Positions 5,429 to 5,549 of a DNA stretch of 5,549 nt are shown in pieces. The stretch covers positions 1 to 5,549 of the forward strand of contig CAJQOE010000020.1 in the NCBI GenBank assembly GCA_905479885.1, written 5' to 3'. Under the pieces are notes generated by a model that was given only the letters and a program-made list of their open reading frames with translations, was not told where the DNA came from and did not search any database. How positions within the stretch are numbered: position 1 is the stretch's first letter; each line of letters starts with the position of its first letter. The translations under genes were made by a program, and so were the position numbers. Origin of the DNA: an uncultured Rickettsiaceae bacterium (GTDB taxonomy: Bacteria > Pseudomonadota > Alphaproteobacteria > Rickettsiales > Rickettsiaceae).

Positions 5429-5549
5429 TTATGAAGCCATTAGCATTTGAAAATCATCAAAACTATAAAGATGCTTGCCAGCTCCAATAATTTGACCTTT
5501 CTAAATCATTCTAATATTTTCTATTCCAGCAATAGTAATTCTTGCAGAT
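5429..5549 (-). pseudogene. IS6-type transposase C-terminal fragment with in-frame stop
   Basis: Reading the minus strand from 5548 down to the TAA at 5431-5429 gives SARITIAGIENIRMI, a TAG stop (5503-5501), then KGQIIGAGKHLYSFDDFQ and MLMAS before the TAA. The stretch AxxTIAGIExxRMIxKGQ is the conserved C-terminal block of IS6-type DDE transposases (commonly TLxGIExxxMIRKGQ). The TAG sits where most members have Arg, Lys or Gln, so a single change from AAG or CAG would explain it. Similarity continues in frame on both sides of the stop, so the reading frame itself is undamaged here. The catalytic residues lie outside the window. Family assignment comes from this short block plus the terminal repeat; another DDE family is possible but less likely. 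Confidence 0.6.

Larger units (their letters stand above)
5369..5549 (-). mobile_element. IS6-family-type insertion sequence, end of element (continues past window)
   Basis: The element begins with ggttctgtcgca (5369-5380), which matches the usual IS6-family terminal form GGTTCTGTYGCA. It is followed, about 50 bp further in, by the C-terminal end of a transposase reading on the minus strand. Repeat, spacing and gene direction agree with an intact IS6-type right end. The rest of the element, including the catalytic DDE core and the other terminal repeat, lies outside the window. Its transposase has an in-frame stop, so this copy is probably no longer autonomous. Confidence 0.6.

Noticed and set aside
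5342..5434. Short plus-strand reading frame after holA (LSILYSSLDGSVASVIRV...), looking faintly gene-like
   Set aside because: It has no start codon, ends after 30 codons, and runs across the IS6-type terminal repeat, so the match to coding sequence is probably chance.
1..5549. CRISPR array, toxin-antitoxin pair or defence system
   Set aside because: There are no regularly spaced direct repeats, no small paired genes and no defence-type domains. The genes are housekeeping or transport functions plus one IS end.

Overview
This is an AT-rich window (roughly two-thirds A+T by eye) with short intergenic gaps. Its protein set points to an alphaproteobacterium, most likely a host-associated lineage of the Rickettsiales or Holosporales type. 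The RNase E looks alphaproteobacterial, with an acidic insertion in its S1 domain. The tRNA methyltransferase is the folate-dependent TrmFO. An LptE-like lipoprotein sits directly in front of holA, a linkage common in alphaproteobacteria. LptE implies an LPS-bearing outer membrane, which argues against LPS-less lineages such as Anaplasma, Ehrlichia, Wolbachia and Orientia. No species can be named from the sequence alone.

Layout. Positions 1-1512 carry a minus-strand pair: a 12-helix MFS-like membrane protein (1512 down to 355), followed by the N-terminal third or less of trmFO (355 down past the left edge). The two share one base in a TAATG stop/start. Positions 1513-1738 are a divergent intergenic region. 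It holds a sigma70-like promoter for the minus-strand pair bracketed by an 11-bp inverted repeat, and a second candidate promoter for the plus strand. Positions 1739-3787 encode RNase E/G, followed by a 12-bp perfect terminator-like stem. Positions 3871-5345 hold lptE and holA, again joined by a TAATG overlap. From 5369 to the right edge is the end of an IS6-type insertion sequence, read on the minus strand. Its transposase C-terminus has an in-frame stop and is therefore a pseudogene or remnant.

Functionally this is mostly core housekeeping: tRNA U54 methylation, RNA turnover and rRNA processing, LPS export, and the DNA polymerase III clamp loader. The MFS-like transporter has no recognisable substrate. 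I do not see a new multi-gene system. The points most worth following up are the inverted repeat around the transporter promoter, the unassigned transporter co-transcribed with trmFO, and the decayed IS6-type element 23 bp beyond the holA stop codon.
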